From positions 1-64,000 of the forward strand of contig DATMAN010000063.1 of assembly GCA_035560005.1 (NCBI GenBank): 64,000 nucleotides of DNA, given 5' to 3'. Shown here piece after piece: positions 27,997 through 35,801 of the stretch. The notes beneath the pieces were generated by a model. That model did not search any database. It worked only from the letters and a program-made list of their open reading frames with translations, and was not told the DNA's origin. Source of the DNA: Burkholderiales bacterium. GTDB lineage: Bacteria; Pseudomonadota; Gammaproteobacteria; Burkholderiales; Eutrophovitaceae. The translations under genes and the position numbers were made by a program. Every line of letters starts with the position of its first letter. Positions within the stretch are counted from its first letter, which is position 1.

Positions 27997-28953
27997 TCAA
28001 TAGAAGCCGGGCTCGCCCGGGGGTCGCGTCTTGAAGCGCCGGTGGATCCAGTTGTACTGTTCGGGCATCTCGCGCACGCACTGTTCGATGAACGCGTTCA
28101 CGCGCCGCGCGTCGGCGCGCTCGTCGCCGGTGGGGTAGTCTTCCCACGCGCGGTAGATTCGCACTTCGTAGCCGCGCGCGCCGGGCAGCATGCGGGTGAC
28201 GGCGGGGACCACCCGTGCACCGGTCAGCCGGGCGATCCGGGACACGCCCGTGATGGTCGCGGCCGGCACCCCGAAGAACGGCACGAAGATCGAATCGCGA
28301 GCGCCGTAGTCCTGGTCCGGCAGATAGTAGAAGGGCAGCCCGTTCTTCATTTCCTGGATCACGCGACGGATCCCGTGCTGTCGGGAATAGAGCCGGATCG
28401 GCTTGAAACGGTTGCGCGCACGCTCGAGCAGCCGGTCCACGTGGGGATTCTTCTGACGCGAATACATGCTCACCGCTTCGCCTTCCATGGACAGTCGGGT
28501 CGCGCCGGCGTGCAGGCCGACGAAATGCGGCGCCAGCAGAATCACCGGCCCGGTGGCGGCCGCCCGGTAGTGCTCCATGCCGTCAATGCGCACCAGGCGG
28601 GCGATGCGCCGCGCCGAAGACCAGAACAGGATCCCGTGGTCGACCATGCTTCGGCCAAGGGCCGCGAAATGCCGCTTGGCCAGCGCTCTGCGCTCGCTCT
28701 CCGGCATTTGCGGGAAGCACTTCGCGAGATTCACCAGGCACACATGCCTGCGCTCCGCCAGCAGGTGGAAGCCCAGCCGCCCGAGCGCCGCGCCGATCGG
28801 CGCCAGAACCGGAACGGGCAGAAAATGCAGGAGCCACAGCAAGCCGATGCCGCAGCGGGTAAGGACGGACCCGAGCACTGAGCAATCGGCAGCCGGAATG
28901 ATTCGCCGGCGCGCGATCGATCGGGAAGTGCGTGCCGATCCGGATGTTGTCAT
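27997..28953 (-). CDS. lpxL: lipid A biosynthesis acyltransferase, LpxL/HtrB family
   Basis: Inner-membrane late acyltransferase that adds a secondary acyl chain to lipid A, 318 residues. One N-terminal hydrophobic helix (residues 28-60) is followed by the acyltransferase domain, with YYLPDQDYGARDSIFVPFFG near residue 215 as the second conserved block. The catalytic HX4D/E motif reads HFVGLH (His143 to His148): the acidic residue is replaced by His, which would be expected to impair or alter catalysis. ATG 28953 has a weak ribosome site. It heads a two-gene operon with the Gfo/Idh gene. Confidence 0.9.
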   Translation of the reverse strand: MTTSGSARTSRSIARRRIIPAADCSVLGSVLTRCGIGLLWLLHFLPVPVLAPIGAALGRLGFHLLAERRHVCLVNLAKCFPQMPESERRALAKRHFAALGRSMVDHGILFWSSARRIARLVRIDGMEHYRAAATGPVILLAPHFVGLHAGATRLSMEGEAVSMYSRQKNPHVDRLLERARNRFKPIRLYSRQHGIRRVIQEMKNGLPFYYLPDQDYGARDSIFVPFFGVPAATITGVSRIARLTGARVVPAVTRMLPGARGYEVRIYRAWEDYPTGDERADARRVNAFIEQCVREMPEQYNWIHRRFKTRPPGEPGFY

Positions 28954-29164
28954 GGCGCCTGTTTCAATTCGTTGCGGGAGATATCCGGTGCCAACCAGGA
29001 CCTTGCCGCTGCTGAAATCCAGCGCGCGTGTTGCCCGGACCGCGCGGCCGCATCAAGGCGAATTCAACCCCCAAAGCGCCCCGCTGACAAGCGTCCTTGC
29101 TTCGCCGCTGTTGCGTGTTCCGAGCGGTCGTCCGCGTGCCAGGAAGATCCACGACTCTCCGCTC

Positions 29165-29194
29165 TTGGCCGGATCGGACCGGCGAAGCTATGCT
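29165..29194 (+). promoter_or_regulatory. possible promoter for the MAPEG remnant
   Basis: TTGGCC and TATGCT are spaced by 18 bp, about 75 bp before the ATG at 29270. It would drive only a broken gene or read through to the SDR gene. The rest of 28954-29269 shows nothing recognisable. Confidence 0.35.
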
Positions 29195-29269
29195 ATCGGC
29201 AAGCCGGGCATACCCCACGCCAGAGGGGTGGCTTCGCCTGGTGACGCGATGCCCGGTGAGGAGAAGACG

Positions 29270-29430
29270 ATGAAGACCGAACTGTTCTGTCTGCCGCTGG
29301 CGACGCTGTTGACCGGCCTGATCTGGATCCCTTGCATCCCGGTTCGCGGTGGAGGGAATCGCCGATACGGTCGGTCACCCGGAGCACCCCAAGACCCGGT
29401 CCGCGTGGGCGCAGCGGCCAACCTCGGCTT
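29270..29430 (+). pseudogene. N-terminal remnant of a MAPEG-family membrane protein gene
   Basis: After a good ribosome site (GGTGAGGAGAA) the frame begins MKTELFCLPLATLLTGLIW then IPCI, as small MAPEG proteins do. A frame change near 29341 then restores RFAVEGIADTVGHPEHPKT followed by RSAWAQR, again matching MAPEG. Nothing like the remaining two-thirds follows, so the gene is frameshifted and truncated. MAPEG proteins are four-helix membrane proteins of about 130 residues. Bases 29431-29594 show nothing recognisable. Confidence 0.6.
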
Positions 29431-29594
29431 CGTTTCACAGGCAGCGATCGCCTGGCGGCTGCCGGTCTTGAACGCTGCGCCAGCTTGCCGCTGACAAGCC
29501 GTTTTCTCTGGCCGCGGACTGCGCCAATGACTCCCATGAGCCGAAGCGGCGGGAAGAGCGACTTCCCCGTGGATTTCCTGTTGCCCGTTGATCG

Positions 29595-30386
29595 ATGGAC
29601 CTCAAACTTCAGGACAAGCTCGCACTGATCTCCGGTTCCACCAAGGGCATCGGCCTCGCCGTGGCCACGCTGCTTGCGCAGGAAGGCGCGCGAGTCATCG
29701 TCAACGGCCGCAGCGAGGCCGCGCTCGCGGAAGCGACTGCCGAGATCCGCCGCAGCGCGCCGAGTGCGCGGATCGACGGTTTCGCCGGCGATCTGTCCAC
29801 CGCTTCGGGATGTGCCGGGCTCGTGCGCCGCTTCCCGGCGGTGGACATCCTCGTCAACAACCTCGGCATCTTCGAACGCAAGGCGTTCGAGGACATCACC
29901 GACGAGGACTGGCAGCGTTACTTCGACGTCAACGTCATGAGCGGCGTACGCCTGTCACGCGCCTATCTGCCCGGCATGAAGCAGCGCAACTGGGGCCGCA
30001 TCGTGTTCATCAGCAGCGAGAGCGGCATCCAGATCCCCGACAACATGATCCACTACGGCATGACCAAGACCGCGCAGCTCGCAATCTCGCGCGGACTCGC
30101 CGAGACCTGCGCGGGGACGAACGTGACGGTCAACGCCGTGCTGCCCGGCCCGACACTGACCCACGGCAACAAGGCCGCCATCGCGAAGCGCGCCCCCGGA
30201 CGGCCGTTCCCGGAAGTCGAAAGGGAGTTCTTCGAGAAAGTCCGCCCCAGTTCTCTGCTCAAGCGCTACGCCACGCCCGAGGAAGTGGCCACCCTGGTGG
30301 CGTACGTGTGCAGTCCGCTTTCCTCGGCCACCAACGGGGCCGCCCTGCGCTGCGACGGCGGAGTCGTACGAGCCTGCTTCGGATGA
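29595..30386 (+). CDS. short-chain dehydrogenase/reductase
   Basis: NAD(P)-dependent SDR, 263 residues. The cofactor motif is SGSTKGIGLAVATLL near residue 14, NNLG stands in for NNAG near 88, and the catalytic Ser, Tyr and Lys are in SSESG and HYGMTKT (residues about 137-158). The substrate is unknown. No ribosome site is obvious before ATG 29595. It stands alone on the plus strand between the MAPEG remnant and the convergent AraC gene. Confidence 0.9.
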   Translation: MDLKLQDKLALISGSTKGIGLAVATLLAQEGARVIVNGRSEAALAEATAEIRRSAPSARIDGFAGDLSTASGCAGLVRRFPAVDILVNNLGIFERKAFEDITDEDWQRYFDVNVMSGVRLSRAYLPGMKQRNWGRIVFISSESGIQIPDNMIHYGMTKTAQLAISRGLAETCAGTNVTVNAVLPGPTLTHGNKAAIAKRAPGRPFPEVEREFFEKVRPSSLLKRYATPEEVATLVAYVCSPLSSATNGAALRCDGGVVRACFG

Positions 30387-30485
30387 AGGTCAAGCGATGC
30401 GGTTGCCCGCCGCCGATGTTCCCGAGCGCGGCGATCACCGACTTTGTCTTCGTTACCGTTTCGAACGAGAAGAGGCATCTGCGCA

Positions 30486-31040
30486 TCATTCGCGCGCTGC
30501 TCGAAGAAGGCGCTGACCGGTCCTTCCCGCAGCCTCACCGCCTCCCGGTCCGCGCGACACCCGGCCCGGCGCAACGCCAAAGGCGCGCTTGAAGTGCCGG
30601 GCCAGATGGCTCTGGTCGGCAAAGCCGACAGCTCCCGCAATCTCGGCCAGAGACCGGTACCTGCCGCTCATCAGCAGGCAACGCGCCGCATTCACTCGCA
30701 CGTGAATCAGATAACGATGCGGCGTGAAGCCCGTTGCCCGCTTGAAGCGGCGGCTGAAATGGAACGGACTCAGGTGCGCCGCCGCGGCGATGTCCCGGAC
30801 CGTGATCGCGCGTGCATAGTTGCCTTGCATGAAGACAAGCGCCTTCATCACGGCCCGTGGCGGCGGCTTGCCCGCGCCAGCGTCGCCCGGCGCGCGACGG
30901 TTCCGCAGTAGATGCAGGGCCACAATTCCGGCCCACGACTCGACGTAGAAACGGCTGCTTGCGCCCCCCGTGCCGGATGGGGCTGCAGTTTCCGGGATCG
31001 CGGCATCGCGTCCGGCCGATGCCGACTGCATCGTGTTCAT
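30486..31040 (-). CDS. AraC-family regulator, N-terminally truncated
   Basis: Only the tail of the sensor domain (RFYVESWAGIVALHLLRN, residues 30-47) and the complete double helix-turn-helix domain (residues 65-165; ITVRDIAAAAHLSPFHFSRRF and SLAEIAGAVGFADQSHLARH) are present. Full-length relatives have about 290-310 residues, this one 184. Only 60 bp separate it from the next gene upstream, so the missing domain is not hidden in another frame. It may still bind DNA without effector control, or be a dying gene. Start ATG 31040 is provisional. Confidence 0.75.
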   Translation of the reverse strand: MNTMQSASAGRDAAIPETAAPSGTGGASSRFYVESWAGIVALHLLRNRRAPGDAGAGKPPPRAVMKALVFMQGNYARAITVRDIAAAAHLSPFHFSRRFKRATGFTPHRYLIHVRVNAARCLLMSGRYRSLAEIAGAVGFADQSHLARHFKRAFGVAPGRVSRGPGGGEAAGRTGQRLLRAARE

Positions 31041-31100
31041 GATCGATATGCCCGTTGAAGCGCCCGCGGGGCGCGGCCCCGCGGAATCTGCGCTCGAGTG

Positions 31101-31562
31101 TCAGATCGCTGAAGTCGCGCCGGCCGGCGAAAGGGTCCTGCCTTGCAGGTACGCGAGCACGCCCACGGCGGCGCCCACGACGCTCATCGCCAGGATGCCG
31201 ATCGCGGAGAACAACGAGTGCCAGAGGGCGAGCACCACGATGGCCAGCACGACGGTGGCCCAGTTGGCCGCGACAATCCAGGAACGGAAGCGGGCGAGTC
31301 CGCCGCGCGAGCGGGCCGCCAGTACCGTCTCGGCGGCGAACAGGATCAGGAAAGCGCCGAGAAAGCGCATTACCGATTCCGAGGCGAAACCGAAGACCGT
31401 CGCCTGCCCGGGCAGCAGCAGCCGCGCAACGTCGGGGGCGAAGATGAGCAGATCCAGTCCCACCGCGGTGTCGGCGGCGGCACCGACGTAGAAGGGCCAC
31501 GAGCGACGCGCGCCTTGACGCGGAGCCGAAGAAGTCTGTCGAGCCAGGGTACCGGTGAACAT
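31101..31562 (-). CDS. small four-helix membrane protein, unknown function
   Basis: Not recognised. The protein has 153 residues with four hydrophobic segments at about residues 25-48, 60-82, 95-115 and 118-138. GAAADTAVGLDLLIFAP and SESVMRFLGAFLILFAAET stand out. ATG 31562 has a strong GAAGGAGG site. It diverges from the XRE-family regulator gene, and the perfect palindrome at 31633-31655 lies between them, so that regulator probably controls it. Confidence 0.75.
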   Translation of the reverse strand: MFTGTLARQTSSAPRQGARRSWPFYVGAAADTAVGLDLLIFAPDVARLLLPGQATVFGFASESVMRFLGAFLILFAAETVLAARSRGGLARFRSWIVAANWATVVLAIVVLALWHSLFSAIGILAMSVVGAAVGVLAYLQGRTLSPAGATSAI

Positions 31563-31632
31563 GATGTGCCTCCTTCAAGAGTTGAACGTTTTCGAACAGC
31601 GAGCGCATCATGCAGGCCGTGAGGTCGGCGCC

Positions 31633-31655
31633 GCAATTACCTGCCAGGTAATTGC
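31633..31655. promoter_or_regulatory. perfect operator-like palindrome between divergent genes
   Basis: GCAATTACCTG and its exact reverse complement CAGGTAATTGC flank a central C. It lies 71 bp from the membrane-protein start and 33 bp from the XRE regulator start. Symmetry, AT-rich ends and position all suggest the binding site of the adjacent helix-turn-helix protein. Confidence 0.7.
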
Positions 31656-31687
31656 CAGAGATCACAAACAGGAGGAGAAAGCCTCCC

Positions 31688-32536
31688 ATGACCGTGAATT
31701 CGATGGACCGGAGCCTGTCCTCCGCAGCGCCGGCTTTCGGGCTGATGCTGCGGGAGTGGCGCAAGGCGCGCGGCGTCAGCCAGCTGGACCTGGCGCTGAG
31801 CTGCGGGCTGTCGCAGAAACACCTGAGCTTTCTGGAATCCGGGCGCAGCCGTCCGAGCCGCGGCATGGTGCTGCATCTGGCTTCGGCGCTGAACGTGCCG
31901 CTGAGCCAGCAGAACGCACTGCTGCTGGCTGCGGGGTTCGCGCCGGCCTACAAAGAGCGGTCCATGGACGCACCCGACATGCAGCCGGTGGAACTGGCCC
32001 TGGGCCACGTGCTGCGGCAGCAGGAACCCTATCCGGCGCTCGTCGTCGATCGGGCGCACAACATTCTGCGCATCAACCGCTCGCTGGGCGGCTTGCTGGC
32101 GTTCCTCTCCGGCATGGACCCGCCAGCGCTCGCCGCCGGACCGCCCCTGAACGCGATCGAGTTTTCCCTCAGGCCGGACGGCCTGCGGCCGGTGATCGAG
32201 AACTGGGAGGAACTCGCGGTCTGGTCGGTGCGGCGGCTGCGCGCCGAAGCGATGGTGGAAGGCGGCGCCGCGCAGCCGCGGGCGCTGCTCGATCGCATCC
32301 TCTGCCTGCCCGGCGTGGCCGAGGCTGCGCGCGCCGCGCACGACGATGGCGAGTTTCCGCCCACGCTCGCCGTACGCTTCAGGAAAGGCGACACGCGCCT
32401 CGCGCTGTTTTCGATGATCGCCACCATCGGAACCCCGCTCGACGTATCCGTGCAGAACCTGCGGCTGGAGCTGTTCTTCCCCGCCGACGCGCAGACCGCA
32501 CGATGGTTCTCCGAGCGTCTTCCCGCCGGTAACTGA
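31688..32536 (+). CDS. XRE-family regulator with MmyB-like ligand domain
   Basis: Transcriptional regulator of 282 residues. The helix-turn-helix covers residues 13-68 (LREWRKARGVSQLDLALSCG, then LSQKHLSFLESGRSRPSR), and the remainder matches the MmyB-like PAS-type domain (PYPALVVDRAHNILRINRSL near residue 115; RLALFSMIATIGTPLDVSVQ near 240). ATG 31688 follows AGGAGGAG at rather long spacing; ATG 31700 is an alternative. It diverges from the small membrane protein across a perfect palindrome and probably represses that gene and itself. Confidence 0.88.
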   Translation: MTVNSMDRSLSSAAPAFGLMLREWRKARGVSQLDLALSCGLSQKHLSFLESGRSRPSRGMVLHLASALNVPLSQQNALLLAAGFAPAYKERSMDAPDMQPVELALGHVLRQQEPYPALVVDRAHNILRINRSLGGLLAFLSGMDPPALAAGPPLNAIEFSLRPDGLRPVIENWEELAVWSVRRLRAEAMVEGGAAQPRALLDRILCLPGVAEAARAAHDDGEFPPTLAVRFRKGDTRLALFSMIATIGTPLDVSVQNLRLELFFPADAQTARWFSERLPAGN

Positions 32537-32557
32537 ACCCGGTCAACGCAAGCACCC

Positions 32558-33550
32558 TCAAGCGCCGGCAACGCCCTGGGTGTTGACGTAGAGCGCATAG
32601 ACGCTCCTGGCGGCTGCCATGAAAAGCCGATGGCGATGCAGGCCGCCGAAGCACACGTTGGCGCAGCGTTCCGGCAACGCGATGCGGCCGATCAGCCGAC
32701 CCTCGGGGTTGTAGACGTTCACGCCATCGAGCGCCGCATCGCCCATGCCCCAGCCGATCCACAGATTGCCGTCGACGTCGCAGCGCATGCCGTCCGGCGT
32801 TCCCGGCCCGGCGTCGATGAGCTTGCGTTTTCCCGACAGCCGCCGTCCACGGTCCACCACGTCGTAGGCGTACACGTTGCGCGGCGTCGTGCCCGATTCG
32901 ACGATGTAGAGCGCCGACTCGTCCGGGGAGAAACACAGCCCGTTCGGCCGGTTGATCGAGTCTTCCACCACCGTCACCTCTGCACTCTGGCCGTCGACCC
33001 GGTAGACGTTGGTCGGCAGTTCCTGTTTGCCTGAACGACCCTCGTAGTGACTGAGCAAGCCGAACGGCGGATCGGTGAACCAGATCGAACCGTCGGACTT
33101 CACCACCACGTCGTTGGGCGAATTGAGCGGCTTGCCGTCGAAGCGATCGACAATCACCGTCAACGTCCCGTCGTACTCGGTGCGCGTGAGGCGACGAGCG
33201 CCATGCTCGCAGGTCACCAACCGGCCTTGCCGGTCGCGCGTGTTGCCGTTGGCCAGATTCGAGGGCTGCCGGAACACGCTCACCGCAGCGGTTTCCTCCT
33301 CCCACTTCAGGATGCGGTCGTTCGGGATGTCGCTCCACAGCAGATAGCGACCGTCGCCGAACCACACCGGGCCCTCGCACCAGCGCAAGCCGTGCGCCAG
33401 ACGCTCCACCGATGCCAGGTTCAGCCGATACCTGGCGAAGCTCTGATCGAGCACCTGTACCGCCGGGTCCGGGTAGCGCGCGCTCGGTACCCACGGCACG
33501 CGGTTGTCGCTGCCCAGACCCAAGGAGGATGTGCGGTCGTGCGTTGTCAT
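32558..33550 (-). CDS. SMP-30/gluconolactonase family protein, cytosolic
   Basis: Beta-propeller lactonase-like protein of 330 residues with no signal peptide, unlike the secreted paralogue at 5012-6091. The conserved blocks are CEGPVWFGDGRYLLWSDIPN near residue 58, LNSPNDVVVKSDGSIWFTDP near 142, NRPNGLCFSPDESALYIVE near 190 and GTPDGMRCDVDGNLWIG near 245, which place the metal-binding Glu, Asn and Asp residues. The ribosome site is weak. It ends the minus-strand catabolic block and converges with the XRE regulator gene. Confidence 0.9.
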   Translation of the reverse strand: MTTHDRTSSLGLGSDNRVPWVPSARYPDPAVQVLDQSFARYRLNLASVERLAHGLRWCEGPVWFGDGRYLLWSDIPNDRILKWEEETAAVSVFRQPSNLANGNTRDRQGRLVTCEHGARRLTRTEYDGTLTVIVDRFDGKPLNSPNDVVVKSDGSIWFTDPPFGLLSHYEGRSGKQELPTNVYRVDGQSAEVTVVEDSINRPNGLCFSPDESALYIVESGTTPRNVYAYDVVDRGRRLSGKRKLIDAGPGTPDGMRCDVDGNLWIGWGMGDAALDGVNVYNPEGRLIGRIALPERCANVCFGGLHRHRLFMAAARSVYALYVNTQGVAGA

Positions 33551-33637
33551 GGTTCACACCGTCTCGTGGCTGCCCGGACACCTCGCGGTCCGTGGCGTCG
33601 ATGTTCGGCCCGATGCGCTCGCTCGAAGCGATCCTTG

Positions 33638-34789
33638 TCAGCGGGCCGATCGGGCCAGCAGTCGCTCCAGATACGGCTTCCACAGAGAAGCATCGTAGAA
33701 GCTCGCATGCCCGCGGGTCCGATCGCTGGCCGGAATGGTGACGGCCTTGCCTTTGCGCACCCGCATGATCTCCTTTTCCAGAATGCCCAGCTCCGGCGGA
33801 GTACGCTCGTCGTCGGCGAAATTGATCGCGACCACGGCTGCACGGATCTCCTCCAGGCCCGGAGCCGGGTTGTAGTCGCGCGAAGCTTCCCAGGCGTAGA
33901 GAAAGTCGTTGGCGTCGGTGGCTCGCAGGCGCTCCTGCACCCGCTCATCGAGCAGGCGGTCGGCTGCTTCCATGGTGGGCGCAGCGAGGTAGAGCTGGCG
34001 CGCGCTGCCACTGGTGATCAATGCCGCCTTCAATGCCGTCGCGAGCCCTTGCGGCGGCCTGGCGTAGTTGCCGCCGTTCCATTCCGGATCGTTGCGAATG
34101 GCATCCACGATGAGTCGCCGCTCCATGCGGTTGCGCCCGGAAATCTGCGCCGGCAGGCAAGCCAGTGGCAGAACCGCGTCCATGAAGTCGGGATAGTTCA
34201 CCGCCCACATCCAGGCGTGCATCCCGCCCATCGAGGTTCCGAGGACGAGCCGCAACCGGTCGATGGCGAGCTTCTCCGTGACCAGCCGGTACTGGGCCGT
34301 GACCATGTCGGCGTAGCCGTAGCGCGGAAAACGCGTCCGCAGACCGTCGCTGGGTTTGCTGGAGCGGCCGTGACCGATGTTGTCTGGAACGATGATGAAG
34401 TAGCGCTCGGCGTCCAGCGGCTGCCCGCTGCCGAACAGCTCGCCTGCGAAACTGCCGATGAAGAAGTTGGCCGCGCTGCCCGCGGTGCCGTGCAGCAGGA
34501 GAACGGCATTGGTCGTGCGCCCGGCGGAGTCGCGCTGCAACCGGCCCAGCGTGTAGTAGTGGAGCTTGAGCTCAGGCAGGGTCTCGCCGTTGGTGAAGCG
34601 AAAGCCGCGCAAGATGAACTCGCCCGGCTGGGGTTCCGGATACGGCGCGGCGCGCGCGTCTTCCATGAAGACGGGACAGCCGACCGCCAGGGACACCAGG
34701 AGAACCGCGAAGCGAAATCGCGAAGCGAGCGCCGGTTTCCGCTGCGCTACAAAATCCGCCCAGGCCTTGTCTTTGACGCTCCCGGTCAT
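33638..34789 (-). CDS. exported alpha/beta hydrolase, homoserine O-acetyltransferase-like
   Basis: MetX-like alpha/beta hydrolase fold, 383 residues, with a hydrophobic N-terminal stretch (residues 26-42) that looks like a signal peptide, so probably periplasmic. LLLHGTAGSAANF near residue 98 is the oxyanion region, LGTSMGGMHAWMWA near 188 has the nucleophile Ser, and GHASFYDASLWKPYL near the end has the His. Export argues against a methionine-biosynthesis role; an ester or lactone hydrolase is more likely. Confidence 0.82.
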   Translation of the reverse strand: MTGSVKDKAWADFVAQRKPALASRFRFAVLLVSLAVGCPVFMEDARAAPYPEPQPGEFILRGFRFTNGETLPELKLHYYTLGRLQRDSAGRTTNAVLLLHGTAGSAANFFIGSFAGELFGSGQPLDAERYFIIVPDNIGHGRSSKPSDGLRTRFPRYGYADMVTAQYRLVTEKLAIDRLRLVLGTSMGGMHAWMWAVNYPDFMDAVLPLACLPAQISGRNRMERRLIVDAIRNDPEWNGGNYARPPQGLATALKAALITSGSARQLYLAAPTMEAADRLLDERVQERLRATDANDFLYAWEASRDYNPAPGLEEIRAAVVAINFADDERTPPELGILEKEIMRVRKGKAVTIPASDRTRGHASFYDASLWKPYLERLLARSAR

Positions 34790-34837
34790 GCGCTTGTCCT
34801 GGTGAACTTGGTGTTCCGGGCGGTTCGCGTGCCGCCT

Positions 34838-35695
34838 CTAGGCAGCCGGGCGCTGGGTTTCCTTGGTGGTGATGCGCCACAGCGTGCGCGGGTCGTTCGG
34901 GTCGGTGAGGGTCGCCGAATGCAGTACGGAGGCGTTGTCCCAGACCACCACGTCGCCGACGCCGTATTTCACGCGGTACTGATATTTCGGCTGGGTCGCG
35001 TGCGCGGCCAGCTCGCGCAGCAGCGCCAGTCCTTCGGCTTGCGGCAGGCCCTCCACGGCGAAGGATGTCCCGCACACGGCGTACAGCGCCAGCCGCCCGG
35101 TGTAGGGATGGCGCCGCACCAGGGGATGGCGAATCAGCGTGGCGCCGCGGCGCATTTTCTGCTCCTCGGTCGGCTGGTAGGCCGAGGTGCGCGACGCCGG
35201 GTCGGGATCGTCGCGGTTGCCGTAAACGTTCAGAGTCACCATGTCCCGGATGCGCCGCTTGGTCGCCTCCGGCAGTTCCTCGTAGGCCTGTTCCTGGTCG
35301 GCGAACAGCGTGTCGCCGCCGACCCTGGGCACCTGGATCGAATAGAGCAGCGTGGCGCGCGCCGGAATCTCCAGATAGGAGTAGTCGCTGTGCCAGTAAG
35401 TGCCGCCGTCGGCCAACCCGATCGGCTTGCCGTCCTTCCTGACGTTGGACAGGATCAGAATGTCGGGATACCCGGGATGGTGAAACTGGTCGAGCACGTG
35501 CGGCTCCGGCGGGCCGAAGCGGCGTGCAAACTCCAGAAAGGACCGTGGTTCGAGCCGCTGCGCGCGAAACACCAGGACGTGGTAACGGTGCAACGCCTCA
35601 CGGACCGCGCCGAAGCTATGGTCCGGCAACGGCTGCGACAGGTCGAGGCCGGAAACCTCGGCGCCCATGCAACCGCCGGAAGGGCGAATGTCCAA
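34838..35695 (-). CDS. TauD/TfdA-family 2-oxoglutarate dioxygenase
   Basis: Non-heme iron dioxygenase of 285 residues. The triad is TYWHSDYSY (His and Asp near residue 100) and NASVLHSAT (His near 258), with TLWRITTKE providing the 2-oxoglutarate Arg. Members hydroxylate taurine, 2,4-D and other acids. The start is TTG at 35695, well placed after GAGGAGG; no ATG gives the full N-terminus. It lies between the exported hydrolase and 2-hydroxyacid dehydrogenase genes in the catabolic block. Confidence 0.9.
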   Translation of the reverse strand: MDIRPSGGCMGAEVSGLDLSQPLPDHSFGAVREALHRYHVLVFRAQRLEPRSFLEFARRFGPPEPHVLDQFHHPGYPDILILSNVRKDGKPIGLADGGTYWHSDYSYLEIPARATLLYSIQVPRVGGDTLFADQEQAYEELPEATKRRIRDMVTLNVYGNRDDPDPASRTSAYQPTEEQKMRRGATLIRHPLVRRHPYTGRLALYAVCGTSFAVEGLPQAEGLALLRELAAHATQPKYQYRVKYGVGDVVVWDNASVLHSATLTDPNDPRTLWRITTKETQRPAA

Positions 35696-35801
35696 CGTGG
35701 TCGCCTCCTCTCGCTATTGAACGAATTGTGGCATCAACCAGCGCGGCAGCGCCAGAATCGCACGCGGGAAGCGGCGGGCACCTCGTCACCCGTCTTTCGC
35801 T

